From: Paucimonas sp.
GTDB lineage: Bacteria; Pseudomonadota; Gammaproteobacteria; Burkholderiales; Burkholderiaceae_D
Direction of reading: 5' to 3'
Assembly (NCBI GenBank): GCA_029266815.1
Contig: JAQSWC010000008.1
Coordinates: 1-15,456 of the forward strand
DNA length: 15,456 nucleotides
In this document: piece after piece, positions 15,111-15,456 of the stretch
How positions within the stretch are numbered: the stretch's first letter is position 1
Layout: each line of letters begins with the position of its first letter
Notes under the pieces: model-generated
What the model saw: the letters and a program-made list of their open reading frames with translations, nothing else
Databases searched by the model: none
Told to the model about the DNA's origin: nothing
Made by a program: the position numbers and the translations under genes

Positions 15111-15379
15111 TTCGCCCCCGGAGTGAGATATTGGGTGCGAGCCGGCGTCACGGGCACCATCTGCAGCTCGCGGCGAGCTACCGCCTCAATGCGGGCATGC
15201 TTGCCCAGCGTGGATTGGTCGAGCTGGAGCTGCGCCCACTCGATATCAAGCTGCTTCGACAGGGATTGCGCACGCTCCAATTCAATGAAGAGGCGGCGCG
15301 CCTGGTACTGCGAATTCACCAGCGACAGTGCGCACAGCACCAGCGCGATCAGCAGCACGACATTGATGCGCCCGCTCAT
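15107..15379 (-). CDS. ftsL: Cell division protein FtsL
   Basis: FtsL is a small bitopic divisome protein that forms a coiled coil with FtsB, binds FtsQ and helps activate FtsWI. The 90 residues show a single membrane segment (about 6-22, VVLLIALVLCALSLV), a probable coiled coil from about 26 to 55 and the conserved HARIEAVARRELQMVPVTP (61-79). Only about five residues precede the membrane segment, whereas E. coli FtsL (121 residues) has a cytoplasmic tail of some 35. The start at 15379 is fixed by GGAGG (15387-15391) seven bases upstream and by ATGA overlap with rsmH. No ATG was found in frame a short way upstream. Sequence identity of FtsL is low between groups, so the call rests on size, topology and position. 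Confidence 0.94.
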   Translation of the reverse strand: MSGRINVVLLIALVLCALSLVNSQYQARRLFIELERAQSLSKQLDIEWAQLQLDQSTLGKHARIEAVARRELQMVPVTPARTQYLTPGAK

Positions 15380-15456
15380 CGCGTCGCCTCCAGTACCGGC
15401 AGCTTTTCTGCAACGCGCATGACAGCGGAACGGGCGCGGGGATTCTGCGCCACTTC
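15376..15456 (-). CDS. rsmH: 16S rRNA (cytosine-1402-N4)-methyltransferase RsmH, C-terminal 26 residues
   Basis: RsmH (MraW) methylates N4 of C1402 in 16S rRNA using S-adenosylmethionine and usually heads the dcw cluster after mraZ. Only the last 26 codons and the TGA stop lie in the window; the gene enters from the right edge. The translated end, EVAQNPRARSAVMRVAEKLP and then VLEATR, carries the NPRARSA-x-x-R-VAE signature typical of the family's C-terminus. Its stop overlaps the ftsL start as ATGA. The fragment is short, but the signature and the position directly before ftsL make the call firm. Confidence 0.92.
   Translation of the reverse strand, partial: EVAQNPRARSAVMRVAEKLPVLEATR
15387..15391 (-). 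promoter_or_regulatory. ftsL ribosome binding site
   Basis: GGAGG on the minus strand lies inside the last codons of rsmH, seven bases before the ftsL ATG at 15379. It decides the ftsL start, which implies an unusually short cytoplasmic N-terminus. Confidence 0.75.

Noticed and set aside
1..15456. Mobile elements, CRISPR arrays, tRNA/rRNA genes or a new defence system
   Set aside because: No direct-repeat array, transposase, integrase, tRNA-like fold or unknown gene is visible; all coding space is taken by the known dcw genes in canonical order.

Overview
The window is a nearly complete dcw (division and cell wall) cluster. Every gene lies on the minus strand, so transcription runs from high to low coordinates. 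In transcription order the genes are rsmH (3' end only), ftsL, ftsI, murE, murF, mraY, murD, ftsW, murG, murC, ddl, ftsQ, ftsA and ftsZ (first 247 codons; the gene leaves the window at position 1). This order, the meso-diaminopimelate-type MurE and the moderately GC-rich DNA point to a Gram-negative proteobacterium. The long MurD with a charged insert, the extended MraY loop and the overall protein flavour suggest a betaproteobacterium of the Burkholderiales, perhaps Oxalobacteraceae. The family-level guess is inference without a database search.

Layout: positions 15456 to 5514 (rsmH to murG) are packed with no spacer. Each stop codon overlaps the next start, as ATGA, GTGA or TAATG. Then come short gaps of 6 nt (murG/murC), 22 nt (murC/ddl) and 27 nt (ddl/ftsQ), followed by another ATGA overlap (ftsQ/ftsA). 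The only long non-coding stretch is the 337-nt ftsA-ftsZ spacer (743-1079). It holds several inverted repeats, a plausible promoter and a good ribosome binding site for ftsZ.

How the genes work together: MurC (outside this window's MurA/MurB steps), MurD, MurE and MurF build UDP-MurNAc-pentapeptide, using D-Ala-D-Ala made by Ddl. MraY moves the product to undecaprenyl phosphate (lipid I), and MurG adds GlcNAc (lipid II). FtsW polymerises and FtsI cross-links septal peptidoglycan. FtsQ and FtsL scaffold and activate that pair, FtsA anchors FtsZ filaments to the membrane, and FtsZ forms the ring. RsmH is the 16S rRNA methyltransferase that usually heads the cluster.

No mobile element, CRISPR array, tRNA, rRNA or clear intrinsic terminator was seen. 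I found no previously undescribed system. The points most worth a second look are the inverted-repeat-rich ftsA-ftsZ spacer, the MurG protein in which the usual HEQN signature is VNAD, the charged insert in MurD and the almost absent cytoplasmic tail of FtsL.
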